Shown here: positions 36,779-46,954 of the stretch, piece by piece | How the letters are laid out: every line of letters starts with the position of its first letter | How positions within the stretch are numbered: position 1 is the stretch's first letter | From: Sulfurihydrogenibium sp. YO3AOP1 | GTDB taxonomy: Bacteria > Aquificota > Aquificia > Aquificales > Hydrogenothermaceae | NCBI RefSeq assembly: GCF_000020325.1 | Contig: NC_010730.1 | Span: 248,001 to 312,000, forward strand | Length of the DNA stretch: 64,000 nt | Direction: 5' to 3' | Notes under the pieces: model-generated | The model's database searches: none | Seen by the model: only the letters and a program-made list of their open reading frames with translations | Told to the model about the DNA's origin: nothing | Translations under genes and position numbers: made by a program

Positions 36779-37414
36779 TTATATCATAGATGCAATTTTA
36801 TTGTAAATATTTTTTGGGTTATCTGTTGCATCTATTTCTACTATCTTATTTTTATAATATTCAATCAATGGTTTTGTTTGTTGATGGTAAACTTCCAATC
36901 GCTTTCTTATAACCTCTTCTTTATCATCATCTCTTTGTATCAATCTGGCTCCACACTTATCACATATTTCATCAGTCTTTGGAGGATTGTAAATCATATG
37001 ATAAACTGCTCCACAAGACGGACAAACTCTTCTCCCTGCGAGTCTTTTTACTACTTCATCATCTTCGATTTTAAAGAGAATAACAGCATCAACGTTTTTA
37101 TTTAGATGGGATAACAAATTATCTAAGCTTTCAGCCTGTGGAATTGTTCTTGGAAAGCCATCAAAAATTATATTTTTATCCGCATATTCTTGTAATTTTT
37201 CCTTGATTAAAGAGATAATAAGGTCGTCTGGAACAAGTTTTCCTTCGTCCATATATTGTTTTGCTAATTTACCTAATTCTGTTTGATTTTTTACTGCTTC
37301 TCTTAATAAATCTCCCGTTGAAATTTGAATAAAGCCATTTCTTTCTTTTAATAATTGTGATTGTGTTCCTTTGCCAGCTCCCGGTGGTCCAAGAAAGATA
37401 ATTATTTTAGACAT
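36779..37414 (-). CDS. adk: Adenylate kinase
   Basis: Interconverts 2 ADP with ATP and AMP. The P-loop is GPPGAGKGT (9-17), AMP binding is in ISTGDLLREAV and FDGFPRTIPQAESL, and the LID carries a four-cysteine zinc site (C131, C134, C151, C154), the long zinc-stabilised form common in thermophiles. At 211 residues it is complete. secY ends 3 nt upstream. Confidence 0.97.
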   Translation of the reverse strand: MSKIIIFLGPPGAGKGTQSQLLKERNGFIQISTGDLLREAVKNQTELGKLAKQYMDEGKLVPDDLIISLIKEKLQEYADKNIIFDGFPRTIPQAESLDNLLSHLNKNVDAVILFKIEDDEVVKRLAGRRVCPSCGAVYHMIYNPPKTDEICDKCGARLIQRDDDKEEVIRKRLEVYHQQTKPLIEYYKNKIVEIDATDNPKNIYNKIASMI

Positions 37415-37417
37415 TTC

Positions 37418-38710
37418 CTAACCTCTCTTTAAAAATCCTTCATACTTTTTCATGGCTAAATAAGCTTCAATTTGATGAATTGTATCAAGGGCAACAACTA
37501 CTACGATTAAAGCTGATGTACCGCCAAAATAGAATGGAACATTTAAGAGTTTAATTAGTATCATTGGTAATACCGCTATAACAGCTAAGAAAATTGACCC
37601 TGCAAAAACAAGCCTTGTTAATACATAATTTAAATATTCAACCGTTTGAGTTCCTGCTCTAACACCAGGTATAAATGCACCGCTTTTTCTCAAGTTATCT
37701 GCAATATCTACAGGATTAATTAAAATTGCAGTATAAAAATATGCAAAAAAGATAATTAGTCCAACGTATAAAGCAAAATAAACATAACTTTGTGGAGATA
37801 AATAATCAACGATAATACGTGCTATTTCACTATGTCCTGCAAAAAATTGAGCTATTGTTGCTGGGAACATTAAAATTGCAACGGCAAAAATAATTGGAAT
37901 CACACCAGATGGATTAAGTTTAAATGGAAGGTAAGATGCAGATTGATTTGTAATTGATATAGACCTTCTTGCATGGTGTATAGGAATTCTTCTTTCTGCT
38001 TCTTGAATATAAACAATACCAGCTACAACCAATACTATTATCAATATAGCTAACAAAAGTGTCAATATTGAAAGTTCGCCAACTTTTAAAAGCTCATATG
38101 TTTTTAAAATAGCAGGAATTATGCCAGCAACTATACCTGCCAAAATAATCATTGAAATACCGTTTCCAATACCAAATTCAGTAATTTTCTCGCCAATCCA
38201 CATTAAAAATACCGTCCCTGTTGTAACTATAACGGTTGTAAGAATTACAAACCAAAAAGGAGATATAGAAATTAGAGATGCTCCAGCCTCAGTTTTAAGA
38301 TTAGATAACCATATAGATAAACCTAAGGATTGAAAGCCCGCAATTGCAATTGTTAAATATCTTGTGTATTGAGAAATCTTCCATCTACCATAGTCACCTT
38401 CTTCTTTCTGAAGGCGTTCTAAGGATGGAATGACAGCAGTTAAAAGCTGCATGATGATTGATGCAGAAATGTATGGCATTACTCCAAGGGCAAAAATGGA
38501 GAATCTTCCTAAGGCTCCACCTGAGAATAAATTGTAAATGTTAAAAAGTGCTCCACCTGAAGAGTTAAAATAATGAAGTAAAGTTTCGGAATTAATACCG
38601 GGGACTGGAATATGAGTCCCCAATCTGTAAACAGAGAGCATAATTAAGGTAAAAAGAATTTTATTTCTTAATTCTTTTATTTGGAGTATGTTGATTATTT
38701 TTTCTATCAA
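37418..38710 (-). CDS. secY: Preprotein translocase subunit SecY
   Basis: Channel of the Sec translocon, about ten transmembrane helices. Signature stretches: [11 protein letters not shown] near the N terminus, [33 protein letters not shown] in cytoplasmic loop 4, [15 protein letters not shown], and a second loop [15 protein letters not shown]. At 430 residues it is typical. It overlaps rplO by 4 nt. Confidence 0.97.
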   Translation of the reverse strand: MIEKIINILQIKELRNKILFTLIMLSVYRLGTHIPVPGINSETLLHYFNSSGGALFNIYNLFSGGALGRFSIFALGVMPYISASIIMQLLTAVIPSLERLQKEEGDYGRWKISQYTRYLTIAIAGFQSLGLSIWLSNLKTEAGASLISISPFWFVILTTVIVTTGTVFLMWIGEKITEFGIGNGISMIILAGIVAGIIPAILKTYELLKVGELSILTLLLAILIIVLVVAGIVYIQEAERRIPIHHARRSISITNQSASYLPFKLNPSGVIPIIFAVAILMFPATIAQFFAGHSEIARIIVDYLSPQSYVYFALYVGLIIFFAYFYTAILINPVDIADNLRKSGAFIPGVRAGTQTVEYLNYVLTRLVFAGSIFLAVIAVLPMILIKLLNVPFYFGGTSALIVVVVALDTIHQIEAYLAMKKYEGFLKRG

Positions 38711-39165
38711 GTTGTCTCCGCTGTTATTTTTTCAGCTATTCCGCCAACTGATTTGATTTTCTCTTCAGCTGAAGCTGAAAAAGCGTGGGCTTTAACAGTT
38801 AATTTTTTGGTTAACTGACCATCACCAAGGATTTTTACACATTCTCCTTTTTTCACCAATCCTTTTTCTTTTAAGGTTTGAGGATTAACTTCTTCATTTT
38901 CATTAAATTTATTTTCAAGAGCTTTTAAATTAACGATTTCGTATTCTATCTTCGAAGGATTTTTGAATCCTCTTTTTGGAATTCTCATTATAAATGGAGT
39001 TTGTCCACCTTCAAATCTTGCTGGAAGCTTAGAATCGCCAGACCTTGATGTCTGTCCTTTTTGACCTTTCGTTGAAGTCTTACCATGTCCTGATCCGATT
39101 CCCCTGCCTACTCTTTTCTTTTTATGAGTTGCACCTTCGTTAGGTTTTAATTCATGTAATCTCAT
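38707..39165 (-). CDS. rplO: 50S ribosomal protein L15
   Basis: Late-assembly 50S protein. It begins [20 protein letters not shown] and has [38 protein letters not shown] and the C-terminal [17 protein letters not shown]. At 152 residues it is normal. It shares a TAATG junction with rpmD. Confidence 0.97.
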   Translation of the reverse strand: MRLHELKPNEGATHKKKRVGRGIGSGHGKTSTKGQKGQTSRSGDSKLPARFEGGQTPFIMRIPKRGFKNPSKIEYEIVNLKALENKFNENEEVNPQTLKEKGLVKKGECVKILGDGQLTKKLTVKAHAFSASAEEKIKSVGGIAEKITAETT

Positions 39166-39344
39166 TATTCAACTTCCTCCACTTTAACTAAGTGTCTTAC
39201 TTTATCTAAATTGCCAAGTACCGCAGGATTTTTTTCTAAAATTCTTTCTTCATAAATCTTCTTTAATCCAAGAGATCTTAATGCTTGTTTTTGTTTTTGA
39301 TCTTTACCAGCCAATCCTTTAATTAATTTCACTTTTATTTTCAT
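39165..39344 (-). CDS. rpmD: 50S ribosomal protein L30
   Basis: Translated by hand: [40 protein letters not shown], then [19 protein letters not shown], 59 residues with the L30 pattern (the LRSLGLKK core and [10 protein letters not shown] terminus). It overlaps rpsE by 4 nt and rplO by 1 nt. Too short for routine ORF listing. Confidence 0.96.
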   Translation of the reverse strand: MKIKVKLIKGLAGKDQKQKQALRSLGLKKIYEERILEKNPAVLGNLDKVRHLVKVEEVE

Positions 39345-39925
39345 CTTACAGGCACTCCTCCTGCATATATTCTATATACAGATTTTATTTTTTCTTCTTC
39401 TAATCCTCTTACTTTTGCAACTTCTTCTGGAGATTTGAGCTTTAAAAGTGCGTCAAACGTTGCTCTAACTACAGCATTAGGATTTGTAGTTCTTCCAACG
39501 ATTTTTGCTAAAACGTCGGTAACTCCCAAGAGCTCTAATACTGGTCTCATTGGTCCACCTGCAACCACACCAGTACCTCTCCTTGCAGGTTTTAATAAAA
39601 CCACTGCTGAGTCATACTCTCCATAAACATCGTGCGGAACAGTACCCTCAATTAAAGCAACTTTAATAATTCTTTTTTTCGCATCTGCTATAGCTTTTGC
39701 GATAGATGGCGGAACCTCTCTTGCTTTACCATGTCCAAATCCAACATGACCATTTCTATCGCCTACTATAGCAAGTGTGCTGAATGAAAAACGTCTTCCA
39801 CCTTCCATAACACGAGTGGTTCTTCTGATTTCAACAACTTTTTCTTCTAAGTTAAGTATATCTGGATTTATTGGATTTTCTTTAATTCTTTGCTCAATCA
39901 ATCTTTCTATATTTCTTACACCCAT
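39341..39925 (-). CDS. rpsE: 30S ribosomal protein S5
   Basis: Decoding-fidelity protein. Family stretches: LEEKVVEIRRTTRVMEGGRR, FSFSTLAIVGDRNGHVGFGHGKAREVPPSI, IPHD-like VPHDVYGEYDSA, and GGPMRPVLELLGVTDVLAKIVG. The ATG at 39925 has GGAG upstream at better spacing than the preceding GTG at 39928. About 194 residues. Confidence 0.97.
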   Translation of the reverse strand: MGVRNIERLIEQRIKENPINPDILNLEEKVVEIRRTTRVMEGGRRFSFSTLAIVGDRNGHVGFGHGKAREVPPSIAKAIADAKKRIIKVALIEGTVPHDVYGEYDSAVVLLKPARRGTGVVAGGPMRPVLELLGVTDVLAKIVGRTTNPNAVVRATFDALLKLKSPEEVAKVRGLEEEKIKSVYRIYAGGVPVR

Positions 39926-39936
39926 CACTCTCTCCT

Positions 39937-40308
39937 TTAAAAGTTTAATCCAGCTTCTCTTGCTGCATCAGCAAAGGCTTTAACTTTTCCGTGATATAAG
40001 AAGCCTCCTCTATCAAAAACAACATTCTGTATGCCTTTTGCAATAGCTTTTTCAGCTAAAAACTGACCTAATTTTTTAGCATCTTCCATAGATTTTCCGC
40101 CTCTTTTTCCATACTTAGCAACATAATCTCTATCAATAGTTGATGCTGATAAAAGAGTTTCACCTGTTTCGTCATTTATTATTTGTGCATAAATAGCATT
40201 CAAACTTCTATAAAAAGCCAATCTTGGTCTTTCAGCCGTTCCAAAGATTTTTTTTCTTATTCTTTTATGTCTAATTACCCTTGATTCATTTCTACTTTTT
40301 ACTGCCAT
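39937..40308 (-). CDS. rplR: 50S ribosomal protein L18
   Basis: 5S rRNA-binding protein. [21 protein letters not shown] and the end [28 protein letters not shown] are diagnostic. At 123 residues it is typical. It lies between rplF and rpsE. Confidence 0.97.
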   Translation of the reverse strand: MAVKSRNESRVIRHKRIRKKIFGTAERPRLAFYRSLNAIYAQIINDETGETLLSASTIDRDYVAKYGKRGGKSMEDAKKLGQFLAEKAIAKGIQNVVFDRGGFLYHGKVKAFADAAREAGLNF

Positions 40309-40324
40309 CTTTTACGCTCCTTGA

Positions 40325-40870
40325 TTATTTTTTACCGACAGTTTTACCAGCTTTTAGCTTAATCACTTCACCTTTATACCTTATGCCTTTTCCTTTGTAT
40401 GGGTCTGGTTCTCTAAATGACCTAATTTCTGCAGCAACTTGACCAACTCTTTGTTTGTCAATACCACTAACTTTAATGTTAGTATTCCCTTCTACGGTTA
40501 TTTGTACATCTTTTGGAATTGGATAAATTACAGGATGGGAATAACCTAAGGTTAATTCTAAGTTATTTCCTTTTACAGCTGCTCTATAACCAATACCAAC
40601 AATTTCAAGCTCTTCTGTAAAACCTTCTGTTACACCTTTGACCATATTGTTTAAGAGTGCTCTTGTAGTTCCATGAACTGCTCGTGAAAATGGGTCTTCA
40701 GATTTTCTTTCAATTATGATTTGATTTTCATTTTTTGTGATTGAGATACTTGGATGAAATTTATAAGAGAGCTGCCCCTTTGGACCTTTCACGCTAACAG
40801 TATTGTCCGGAGCGATTGAAACCTCAACTCCCTTAGGTATATCTATCGGTTTTTTTCCAATTCTTGACAT
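40325..40870 (-). CDS. rplF: 50S ribosomal protein L6
   Basis: Binds near the sarcin-ricin loop. It begins [20 protein letters not shown], with the two repeated L6 domains and the C-terminal signature [21 protein letters not shown]. At 181 residues it is typical. Confidence 0.97.
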   Translation of the reverse strand: MSRIGKKPIDIPKGVEVSIAPDNTVSVKGPKGQLSYKFHPSISITKNENQIIIERKSEDPFSRAVHGTTRALLNNMVKGVTEGFTEELEIVGIGYRAAVKGNNLELTLGYSHPVIYPIPKDVQITVEGNTNIKVSGIDKQRVGQVAAEIRSFREPDPYKGKGIRYKGEVIKLKAGKTVGKK

Positions 40871-40889
40871 TTATTGCCTCCTTATTTTA

Positions 40890-41300
40890 TTACCAGACAT
40901 AACATATGATTTCGCCGCCAAGTCTTTGCTTTCTTGCTTCTGAGTCTGTCATTATACCTTTGTTTGTCGTAAGAATAGCGATGCCAAGTCCTTTTTGAAC
41001 ATATGGCATTTCATCGACGGATACGTATTTTCTCAAACCAGGTTTTGAAACTCTTTGAATTTTAGAAATTGCAGGTTTAGTATTTCTTCTTCCTAAGTAT
41101 TTTAATTTTATTATGAGGGTTCCTTGATTACCTTTTTTATTTTCCTCAGATACAACATAATCTTCTATATACCCTTCTCTTTTTAAAATTTCTGATAATT
41201 GTTCTTTGATTTTAGAAGTTGGAACACTTACCTCATCTTTTCTTGCTTTAATTGCATTATTTATTCTTGCAATCATATCAGCGATTGGGTCTGTTATCAT
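40890..41300 (-). CDS. rpsH: 30S ribosomal protein S8
   Basis: Primary 16S binder. DPIADMIARINNAIKARKDEVSVPTSKIK at the start and GLGIAILTTNKGIMTDSEARKQRLGGEIICYVW at the end are diagnostic. At 136 residues it is typical. In E. coli S8 is the translational repressor of the spc operon; no equivalent site was identified here. Confidence 0.97.
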   Translation of the reverse strand: MITDPIADMIARINNAIKARKDEVSVPTSKIKEQLSEILKREGYIEDYVVSEENKKGNQGTLIIKLKYLGRRNTKPAISKIQRVSKPGLRKYVSVDEMPYVQKGLGIAILTTNKGIMTDSEARKQRLGGEIICYVW

Positions 41301-41312
41301 ATTTCTATCCTC

Positions 41313-41501
41313 CTACCAGCTTGCTTTTCTTACCCCAGGTATTTCACCCCTGAGTGCTTTTTCTCTAAAACATATTCTACACATTCCAAATTGTCTAATA
41401 TAACCTCTTGGTCTTCCGCATAATGGGCATCTTGATTTATTTCTTGTTGAATATTTTGGTTTTTTTATAAAAGATTTTACTAATAAACATTTACGAGCCA
41501 T
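41313..41501 (-). CDS. rpsN: 30S ribosomal protein S14, zinc-binding (type Z)
   Basis: A 62-residue short form with four zinc cysteines (C25, C28, C41, C44) in [20 protein letters not shown], then [18 protein letters not shown]. This is the zinc-containing type found in thermophiles and Gram-positives, not the 100-residue C-minus form. It lies between rplE and rpsH. Confidence 0.97.
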   Translation of the reverse strand: MARKCLLVKSFIKKPKYSTRNKSRCPLCGRPRGYIRQFGMCRICFREKALRGEIPGVRKASW

Positions 41502-41518
41502 TTAATTTTCCTCCTAAA

Positions 41519-42082
41519 TTATACTGACCTGATTGGTAAACCTATTAAAGACAACAACCAAAGGGCTTCTTCGTCAGTTTTTGCAGTTGTTTCAATAATT
41601 ATGTCCATTCCTCTGATTTTATCAACTTTATCATAATCAATCTCAGGGAAGATAATTTGTTCAGATAAACCAAATGAGTAATTACCTCTACCGTCAAATG
41701 ATTTTGGATTAAGGCCTCTAAAGTCTCTTACCCTTGGAAGAGCTACAGAAATTAACTTCTCAAGAAAGTCCCACATTCTATCTTTTCTTAATGTTACTTT
41801 AGCACCAATTGGATGCCCTTTTCTTAATTTAAAAGCAGCTTCTGATTTTTTAGCCCTTGTGATTACAGGTTTTTGACCTGCAATAGCTGTAAGGTCTTCC
41901 ACCGCTCTATCTAATAATTTAATATCTTCTGTCGCTTTTCCAATACCCATATTGACAACTACTTTTTTGATTTTTGGAACTTGCATTGGGCTTTTATAAC
42001 CGAATCTTTCCATAAGTTTCTTCACAACTTCTTGCTCATATTTAGTTTGAAGTCTTGGTTTATACCCTACTACTGCAGCCAT
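41519..42082 (-). CDS. rplE: 50S ribosomal protein L5
   Basis: 5S rRNA-binding protein contacting S13. [43 protein letters not shown] and [31 protein letters not shown] are diagnostic. At 187 residues it is typical. Confidence 0.97.
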   Translation of the reverse strand: MAAVVGYKPRLQTKYEQEVVKKLMERFGYKSPMQVPKIKKVVVNMGIGKATEDIKLLDRAVEDLTAIAGQKPVITRAKKSEAAFKLRKGHPIGAKVTLRKDRMWDFLEKLISVALPRVRDFRGLNPKSFDGRGNYSFGLSEQIIFPEIDYDKVDKIRGMDIIIETTAKTDEEALWLLSLIGLPIRSV

Positions 42083-42085
42083 TTA

Positions 42086-42445
42086 CTATACCTCTTTTTT
42101 AATTTTTTCCCATACTTTATCTATAATTTCGCCGGACTTTTTATTTATTCTTACTTTTGAAATTTTATTTCCTTCTACTACATACTTTATTCCAACCTTT
42201 ACAGGTCTTTTTGATTTTTCATCGTAATATGCAACATTTGAAATATCTATTGGCTTTTCAATTTCAACAATTCCACCTTCTCTAACTCCTTGTATAGGTC
42301 TTAAATGCTTTTTAACAACATTTACACCTTCTACTACAACTTTAACTTTTCCATCTTTTCTAATAATTTGTTTTATTTTGCTAACTTTCCCTTTATCTTT
42401 TCCAGTTAAAACTATTACAGGGTCGCCTTTTTTAAGCTTTATCAT
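42086..42445 (-). CDS. rplX: 50S ribosomal protein L24
   Basis: Assembly initiator with a KOW motif (KKGDPVIVLTGKDKGKVSKI), then VVEGVNVVKKHLRP and GGIVEIEKPIDISNVAYY. At 119 residues it is slightly longer than usual, with a charged C terminus. It sits between rplN and rplE. Confidence 0.97.
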   Translation of the reverse strand: MIKLKKGDPVIVLTGKDKGKVSKIKQIIRKDGKVKVVVEGVNVVKKHLRPIQGVREGGIVEIEKPIDISNVAYYDEKSKRPVKVGIKYVVEGNKISKVRINKKSGEIIDKVWEKIKKEV

Positions 42446-42447
42446 TA

Positions 42448-42816
42448 TTAAATTACCTCCGGAGCAAGGGATACGATTCTATAAAATCCTTTTGACCTTA
42501 ATTCTCTACATACAGGTCCAAGTATACGTGTTCCTATTGGTTCAAGCTGGTTATTTAAAAGCACGACTGCGTTATCATCCGCCTTTACATAACTACCATC
42601 AGGACGAGCTACTTCTTTTTTTGTTCTAACAACTACAGCTTTATAAACTTTCCCCTTTTTTGCGGTTCCGCTTGGGATAGCAGACTTAACAGTAACGGTG
42701 ATTACATCTCCTACGGTAGCATGCATTTTTTTTGCACCGCCGGGGATACCTATACACTGTACCAATTTAGCTCCTGAATTATCTGCAGTATTTAAATATG
42801 TTCCTCTCTGTATCAT
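42448..42816 (-). CDS. rplN: 50S ribosomal protein L14
   Basis: Intersubunit-bridge protein. It begins [27 protein letters not shown] and ends [26 protein letters not shown], both diagnostic. At 122 residues it is normal. A consensus promoter lies upstream, so transcription of the spc group can start here. Confidence 0.97.
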   Translation of the reverse strand: MIQRGTYLNTADNSGAKLVQCIGIPGGAKKMHATVGDVITVTVKSAIPSGTAKKGKVYKAVVVRTKKEVARPDGSYVKADDNAVVLLNNQLEPIGTRILGPVCRELRSKGFYRIVSLAPEVI

Positions 42817-42858
42817 AACTGCCGCTCCTTTTTACCTTTTTTAGAAAGACAAACTAAT

Positions 42859-42887
42859 ATTATACTACTTTTTATTTCTTAAATCAA
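42859..42887 (-). promoter_or_regulatory. Internal promoter upstream of rplN
   Basis: On the minus strand TTGATT (42887-42882), exactly 17 nt, then TATAAT (42864-42859), in the 73-nt gap between rpsQ and rplN. Its -35, spacing and -10 are the same as those before rpsL (52283-52311). This is the classical boundary of the spc operon in other bacteria. Confidence 0.75.
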
Positions 42888-42889
42888 TA

Positions 42890-43162
42890 TTATTTTTTCG
42901 CACTCTGAATAATTTCAACAACAACCCATCTCTTTAACTTTGACAACGGACGAGATTCTCTTATTCTTACAATGTCGCCTTCATTACATTTATTTTCTTC
43001 ATCATGGGCATAAAACTTTTTTGTTTTCTTAACTTGTTTTCCATAAAGTGGGTGTGGAAATTTTCTTTCAACAGCAACGACCACGGTCTTATCCATTTTA
43101 TTGCTAACAACCTTTCCTACAAATTCTTTAACTCTTTTTTTAGTTTCATTACCTACTGTCAT
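42890..43162 (-). CDS. rpsQ: 30S ribosomal protein S17
   Basis: OB-fold primary binding protein. [20 protein letters not shown], then [45 protein letters not shown] are diagnostic. At 90 residues it is typical. It is the last gene before the gap with the internal promoter. Confidence 0.97.
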   Translation of the reverse strand: MTVGNETKKRVKEFVGKVVSNKMDKTVVVAVERKFPHPLYGKQVKKTKKFYAHDEENKCNEGDIVRIRESRPLSKLKRWVVVEIIQSAKK

Positions 43163-43172
43163 TTTTCACCTC

Positions 43173-43376
43173 TTAACCATTTGTTTTGTTTAATTCTCTT
43201 TCTCTTAGAATAGTTAAAATTCTTGCAATATCTTTTTTAGTTTGATTGATTTCCGCAGTATTGCTGATAGAACCAATTTTATTTTGGAATCTTAAATTAA
43301 ATAGTTTCTTTTTTAATTCCAATATTTTTTCTTTTAACTCTTCGTTTGATAATTTTCTTAATTCTGATGCCTTCAT
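43173..43376 (-). CDS. rpmC: 50S ribosomal protein L29
   Basis: Small helical-hairpin protein at the tunnel exit: MKASELRKLSNEELKEKILE, LKKKLFNLRFQNKIGSISNT, then IARILTILRERE. The ATG at 43376 has GAGGTG 6 nt upstream; the GTG at 43385 is part of that ribosome site and is not the start. 67 residues. Confidence 0.96.
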   Translation of the reverse strand: MKASELRKLSNEELKEKILELKKKLFNLRFQNKIGSISNTAEINQTKKDIARILTILRERELNKTNG

Positions 43377-43387
43377 GCTATTCACCT

Positions 43388-43804
43388 CTACTCAACACTT
43401 TTTACTAATCTTGTTTTAATTGGAAGTTTGTGACCTGCTTTTCTAAATGCTTCTGCTGCAACCTCTTCAGGAACACCGGCAAGTTCAAAAAGGATATGAC
43501 CAGGTTTTACGATTGCTTCGTAGTGGTCTAAATCACCTTTTCCTTTACCCATACGAGTTTCAGCAGGTTTTTTAGTAACAGGCTTGTGTGGAAATACTCT
43601 GATCCAAACTTTAGCACCTTTTTTTGCTTCTCTTACGATGGCAATTCTGGCAGCTTCTATTTGTCTTGATGTTAATCTTCCCGGTTCTAACGCTTGTAAT
43701 CCATATTCGCCAAAATCAACTTGATTTCTTCTTGTAGCCTTCCCTTTTGTTCTACCTTTTTGAGGTTTTCTCCATTTAACTTTTCTTGGTTGAAGTAAAG
43801 ACAT
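43388..43804 (-). CDS. rplP: 50S ribosomal protein L16
   Basis: Peptidyl-transferase-centre region protein. [40 protein letters not shown] and [20 protein letters not shown] are diagnostic. At 138 residues it is typical. Confidence 0.97.
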   Translation of the reverse strand: MSLLQPRKVKWRKPQKGRTKGKATRRNQVDFGEYGLQALEPGRLTSRQIEAARIAIVREAKKGAKVWIRVFPHKPVTKKPAETRMGKGKGDLDHYEAIVKPGHILFELAGVPEEVAAEAFRKAGHKLPIKTRLVKSVE

Positions 43805-43829
43805 ATTTTAAACCTCCTTGATTTCTAAA

Positions 43830-44513
43830 TTAAGTTGTGTGAAGTTCTTCTTCTACTCTGCTAAGAACTTCTTCCGCTTTTCCTTCTAATTTATCGCCTT
43901 TATATATCCATACTTTAATTCCAAGGATACCGTATTTTGTAGAAGCTCTGGCTGTTCCATAGTCAATATCTGCTTTTAAAGTTTGGAGTGGCATTCTTCC
44001 AGCCATAAACCACTCTTTTCTTGCTAAATCCACACCGCCTATTCTTCCACCAACTTGTGTTTTAATTCCTTTTGCACCAGCTTTTAAAGCAGAATCTATA
44101 GCCTTTTTCATTGCTCTTCTGTGAGTTACCCTTCTTTCTAATTGAAGAGCGATATCTTCAGCAACTAATTTGGCGTCTAATTCTGGTTTTTTCACTTCAT
44201 CAACGTTTACAATTACTTCTTTTGTAGATGTTAATTTTTTGATTATTTCATTTAATTTCTCAACTTCAGCACCCTTAGCACCTATAACGATACCTGGTCT
44301 TGCAGCCATGATTTTAACTCTCATTCTATCCCCAAGCCTTTCTATCAATACAGAAGAGATTCCAGCTTGTTTGTATCTTTCTTCAATAAACTTTCTTATT
44401 TTTATATCTTCATGGAGAGTTTGAGTATACTTTTTCTTTTCAGAGTACCATTTTGATTTCCAGTCTTGTGTTATACCTAATCTAAATCCTGTTGGATGTA
44501 CTTTTTGACCCAT
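43830..44513 (-). CDS. rpsC: 30S ribosomal protein S3
   Basis: mRNA-entry and helicase-region protein. It begins [20 protein letters not shown] and has the KH domain ([20 protein letters not shown]) and C-terminal [31 protein letters not shown]. At 227 residues it is typical. Start and rplV stop overlap (TAATG). Confidence 0.97.
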   Translation of the reverse strand: MGQKVHPTGFRLGITQDWKSKWYSEKKKYTQTLHEDIKIRKFIEERYKQAGISSVLIERLGDRMRVKIMAARPGIVIGAKGAEVEKLNEIIKKLTSTKEVIVNVDEVKKPELDAKLVAEDIALQLERRVTHRRAMKKAIDSALKAGAKGIKTQVGGRIGGVDLARKEWFMAGRMPLQTLKADIDYGTARASTKYGILGIKVWIYKGDKLEGKAEEVLSRVEEELHTT

Positions 44514-44863
44514 TACTTATCCTCCTGCTGCTTTTCAGCCAAGTATACATATATATGACTAAATCTTCTTCTAATCATTGTTGCTCTTCCATGTGCTTTT
44601 GGAGTATATCTTTTTAACATTGGTCCTTCTTCTGCATGGATTTTAGAGATATAAAGGTTGTCAATGTCCATTCCTTTAAACTCGGCGTTTGCTATCGCAC
44701 TTTTCAAAACTTTTTCAACTATTCTTGCCGACTTTTTAGGAATTTGAGATAAGATAGCCAAAGCCGTTGCAATATCTTTTCCTCTGATAAGGTTTATTAC
44801 CTGTCTTGCCTTATAAGGTGAAAGGTGAGCGTATCTTAAAATTGCTCTTGCGGTATTCTCCAT
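44513..44863 (-). CDS. rplV: 50S ribosomal protein L22
   Basis: Lines the exit tunnel. [21 protein letters not shown] and the hairpin [32 protein letters not shown] are diagnostic. At 116 residues it is typical. Confidence 0.97.
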   Translation of the reverse strand: MENTARAILRYAHLSPYKARQVINLIRGKDIATALAILSQIPKKSARIVEKVLKSAIANAEFKGMDIDNLYISKIHAEEGPMLKRYTPKAHGRATMIRRRFSHIYVYLAEKQQEDK

Positions 44864-44876
44864 TTTTTACTCCTCT

Positions 44877-45176
44877 CTACTTTTTCTTTACAACTTTTGC
44901 TGATTTGTCTGGGTGCCCTCTAAATGTTCTTGTTAAAGAGAACTCGCCAAGTTTGTGTCCAACCATTTCTGGCTGGATGTAAACTGGTATAAATTTTTGT
45001 CCATTATAAACAGCAATTGTATGTCCAACCATTTCTTGTGTAATAGTGCAAGATCTATCCCATACTTTTATAATTTTTCTTTCACCTGTTTCATTCATTT
45101 TTATAATTTTTTTAAGTATTTTTTCATTTACATAAGGATTTTTATTTCTTTCGTTCCACTTTCCTTTATAACCCAT
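44877..45176 (-). CDS. rpsS: 30S ribosomal protein S19
   Basis: Head protein. [52 protein letters not shown] is the diagnostic stretch. The 99 residues include a slightly longer basic N terminus ([20 protein letters not shown]). It lies between rplB and rplV. Confidence 0.97.
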   Translation of the reverse strand: MGYKGKWNERNKNPYVNEKILKKIIKMNETGERKIIKVWDRSCTITQEMVGHTIAVYNGQKFIPVYIQPEMVGHKLGEFSLTRTFRGHPDKSAKVVKKK

Positions 45177-45178
45177 TG

Positions 45179-46003
45179 TTATTTACCTCTACGCTTTATT
45201 ATGAATTTATCAGAGTATTTTGCACCTCTCCTTGTTTTGTATCCCTTAGTTGGTAATCCCCAAGGAGAAACTGGATGCTTACCAAAAGTTCTACCTTCAC
45301 CACCACCGTGTGGGTGGTCTGCTGGGTTCATTGCAGTACCTCTAACAGTAGGTCTAATTCCAAGCCATCTTGACCTTCCAGCTTTACCAAGCTCTAAAAG
45401 TTCATGCTCAGCAAGACCAACTGCTCCAATCGTAGCCATGCACTTTTTATAAACCAATCTTAGCTCCCCGGATGGCAATCTTATTTGTACATAATCGCCT
45501 TCTCTTCCAAGTATTTGAGCAGACATTCCAGCGGCTCTAACAAGCTGGCCACCTTTACCCGGTGTTAATTCAATGTTATGAACAAGTGTACCAACCGGTA
45601 TGTTTTCAAGAGGTAGTGCATTGCCGACTTTAATCTCTGCATCCGGTCCAGCCATTATATAATCACCCACTTTTAATCCTTCTGGCCAGATGATGTATCT
45701 TTTTTCACCATCTAAGTAGTGTAAAAGAGCGATTCTTGCACTTCTGTTTGGGTCATACTCAATCGCCGCAACTTTTGCAGGAATTCCCCATTTGTCTCTT
45801 TTGAAATCTATAATTCTGTATAGTCTTTTATGACCGCCACCTCTGTGTCTTACAGTGATTCTACCTTGATTATTTCTTCCTGCATGCTTTTTAAGTGGCT
45901 CAACTAATGATTTTTCCGGTTCTGATTTTGTAATTTCAGCAAAATCATATAGGATTGCATGTCTTGTTCCATTTGTTACTGGTTTTAATTTTCTAACACC
46001 CAT
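45179..46003 (-). CDS. rplB: 50S ribosomal protein L2
   Basis: Required for subunit joining and peptidyl transfer. [42 protein letters not shown] and the C-terminal [25 protein letters not shown] with the conserved His are present. At 274 residues it is typical. Confidence 0.98.
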   Translation of the reverse strand: MGVRKLKPVTNGTRHAILYDFAEITKSEPEKSLVEPLKKHAGRNNQGRITVRHRGGGHKRLYRIIDFKRDKWGIPAKVAAIEYDPNRSARIALLHYLDGEKRYIIWPEGLKVGDYIMAGPDAEIKVGNALPLENIPVGTLVHNIELTPGKGGQLVRAAGMSAQILGREGDYVQIRLPSGELRLVYKKCMATIGAVGLAEHELLELGKAGRSRWLGIRPTVRGTAMNPADHPHGGGEGRTFGKHPVSPWGLPTKGYKTRRGAKYSDKFIIKRRGK

Positions 46004-46014
46004 TTTTTATCACC

Positions 46015-46308
46015 TCATACTAATTCAGCTATATTGATTGGTTTTTCAGACTCTACTTTTACAATAGCTTTTTTCCATGCTTTCTTGTATCCAGAGGACC
46101 TAAAGCCAAATCTTTTTGGCTTTGGTTTAACTATCAGAGTTCTTACTTCTTTAACTTTTACGTTAAAAATCTTTTCTACCGCTTCTTTGATTTCTGTTTT
46201 ACTTGCGTTCATGTCAACTTCAAAAGTTAAAGTGTTCTTTTTTTCATTGTCTTTTACAGCTTTTTCTGTAAGAACAGGTCTAATTATAATGTCATAGATG
46301 GTTTTCAT
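46015..46308 (-). CDS. rplW: 50S ribosomal protein L23
   Basis: Tunnel-exit docking site for trigger factor and SRP. DIIIRPVLTEKAVKDNEKKN, FEVDMNASKTEIKEAVEKIFNVKVKEVRTL are diagnostic. At 97 residues it is typical. It overlaps rplD by 4 nt (ATGA). Confidence 0.97.
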   Translation of the reverse strand: MKTIYDIIIRPVLTEKAVKDNEKKNTLTFEVDMNASKTEIKEAVEKIFNVKVKEVRTLIVKPKPKRFGFRSSGYKKAWKKAIVKVESEKPINIAELV

Positions 46309-46931
46309 TGTGCTAACCTCTCTTGAATCTTTTCTAATGCAGACTTAAATATAATTACTTTATCATTGTTTAAAACATCGTAAGAGTTTATACCTTCTGC
46401 AAGTAATATTTTTACTTTTGGAATGTTTCTAAAGGATTTAATGACATTTTCTAATTTTTCTGGTAAAACCAATAAAACTTTTGAATTTTCTAAACCAAAA
46501 CTTTTTAATACTTCTATAGCATTTTTCGTTTTAGGTGCTTCAAAGTTAAAGTCATCTACAACTATTAATTCGTTGTTATTTAACTTGTAAGTAAGAACGC
46601 CCTTTAATACTTTTCTTCTTACTTTCTTGGGCAGAGCAAAATAATAATCCCTTGGATGTGGTCCGTGAGCAACTCCGCCACCTACAAAGATATTTGCTTT
46701 TATATCACCATGTCTTGCTCTACCAGTTCCTTTTTGTGGGTAAATTTTTCTGTTTGACCCTGCAACTTCAGCTCTTGTCTTTGTGCTTGCTGTCCCTGCT
46801 CTTTTAGATGCAAGATGCCATTTAATTACTTCCCAAACTGTACCTTGGTTTACTTCTGTTTTAAATATATCTTCTTTTAAATTTATTTTTCCAATAACTT
46901 CGTTTTTATTATTAACTACATTAAATTCCAT
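46305..46931 (-). CDS. rplD: 50S ribosomal protein L4
   Basis: Tunnel-constriction protein; in E. coli it also regulates the S10 operon. TKTRAEVAGSNRKIYPQKGTGRARHGDIKANIFVGGGVAHGPHPRDY is the long-loop signature; the C-terminal NVIKSFRNIPKVKILLAEGINSYDVL is typical. 208 residues. It precedes rplW. Confidence 0.97.
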   Translation of the reverse strand: MEFNVVNNKNEVIGKINLKEDIFKTEVNQGTVWEVIKWHLASKRAGTASTKTRAEVAGSNRKIYPQKGTGRARHGDIKANIFVGGGVAHGPHPRDYYFALPKKVRRKVLKGVLTYKLNNNELIVVDDFNFEAPKTKNAIEVLKSFGLENSKVLLVLPEKLENVIKSFRNIPKVKILLAEGINSYDVLNNDKVIIFKSALEKIQERLAQ

Positions 46932-46954
46932 CTAATTCACCTCTTTCGTAGAGT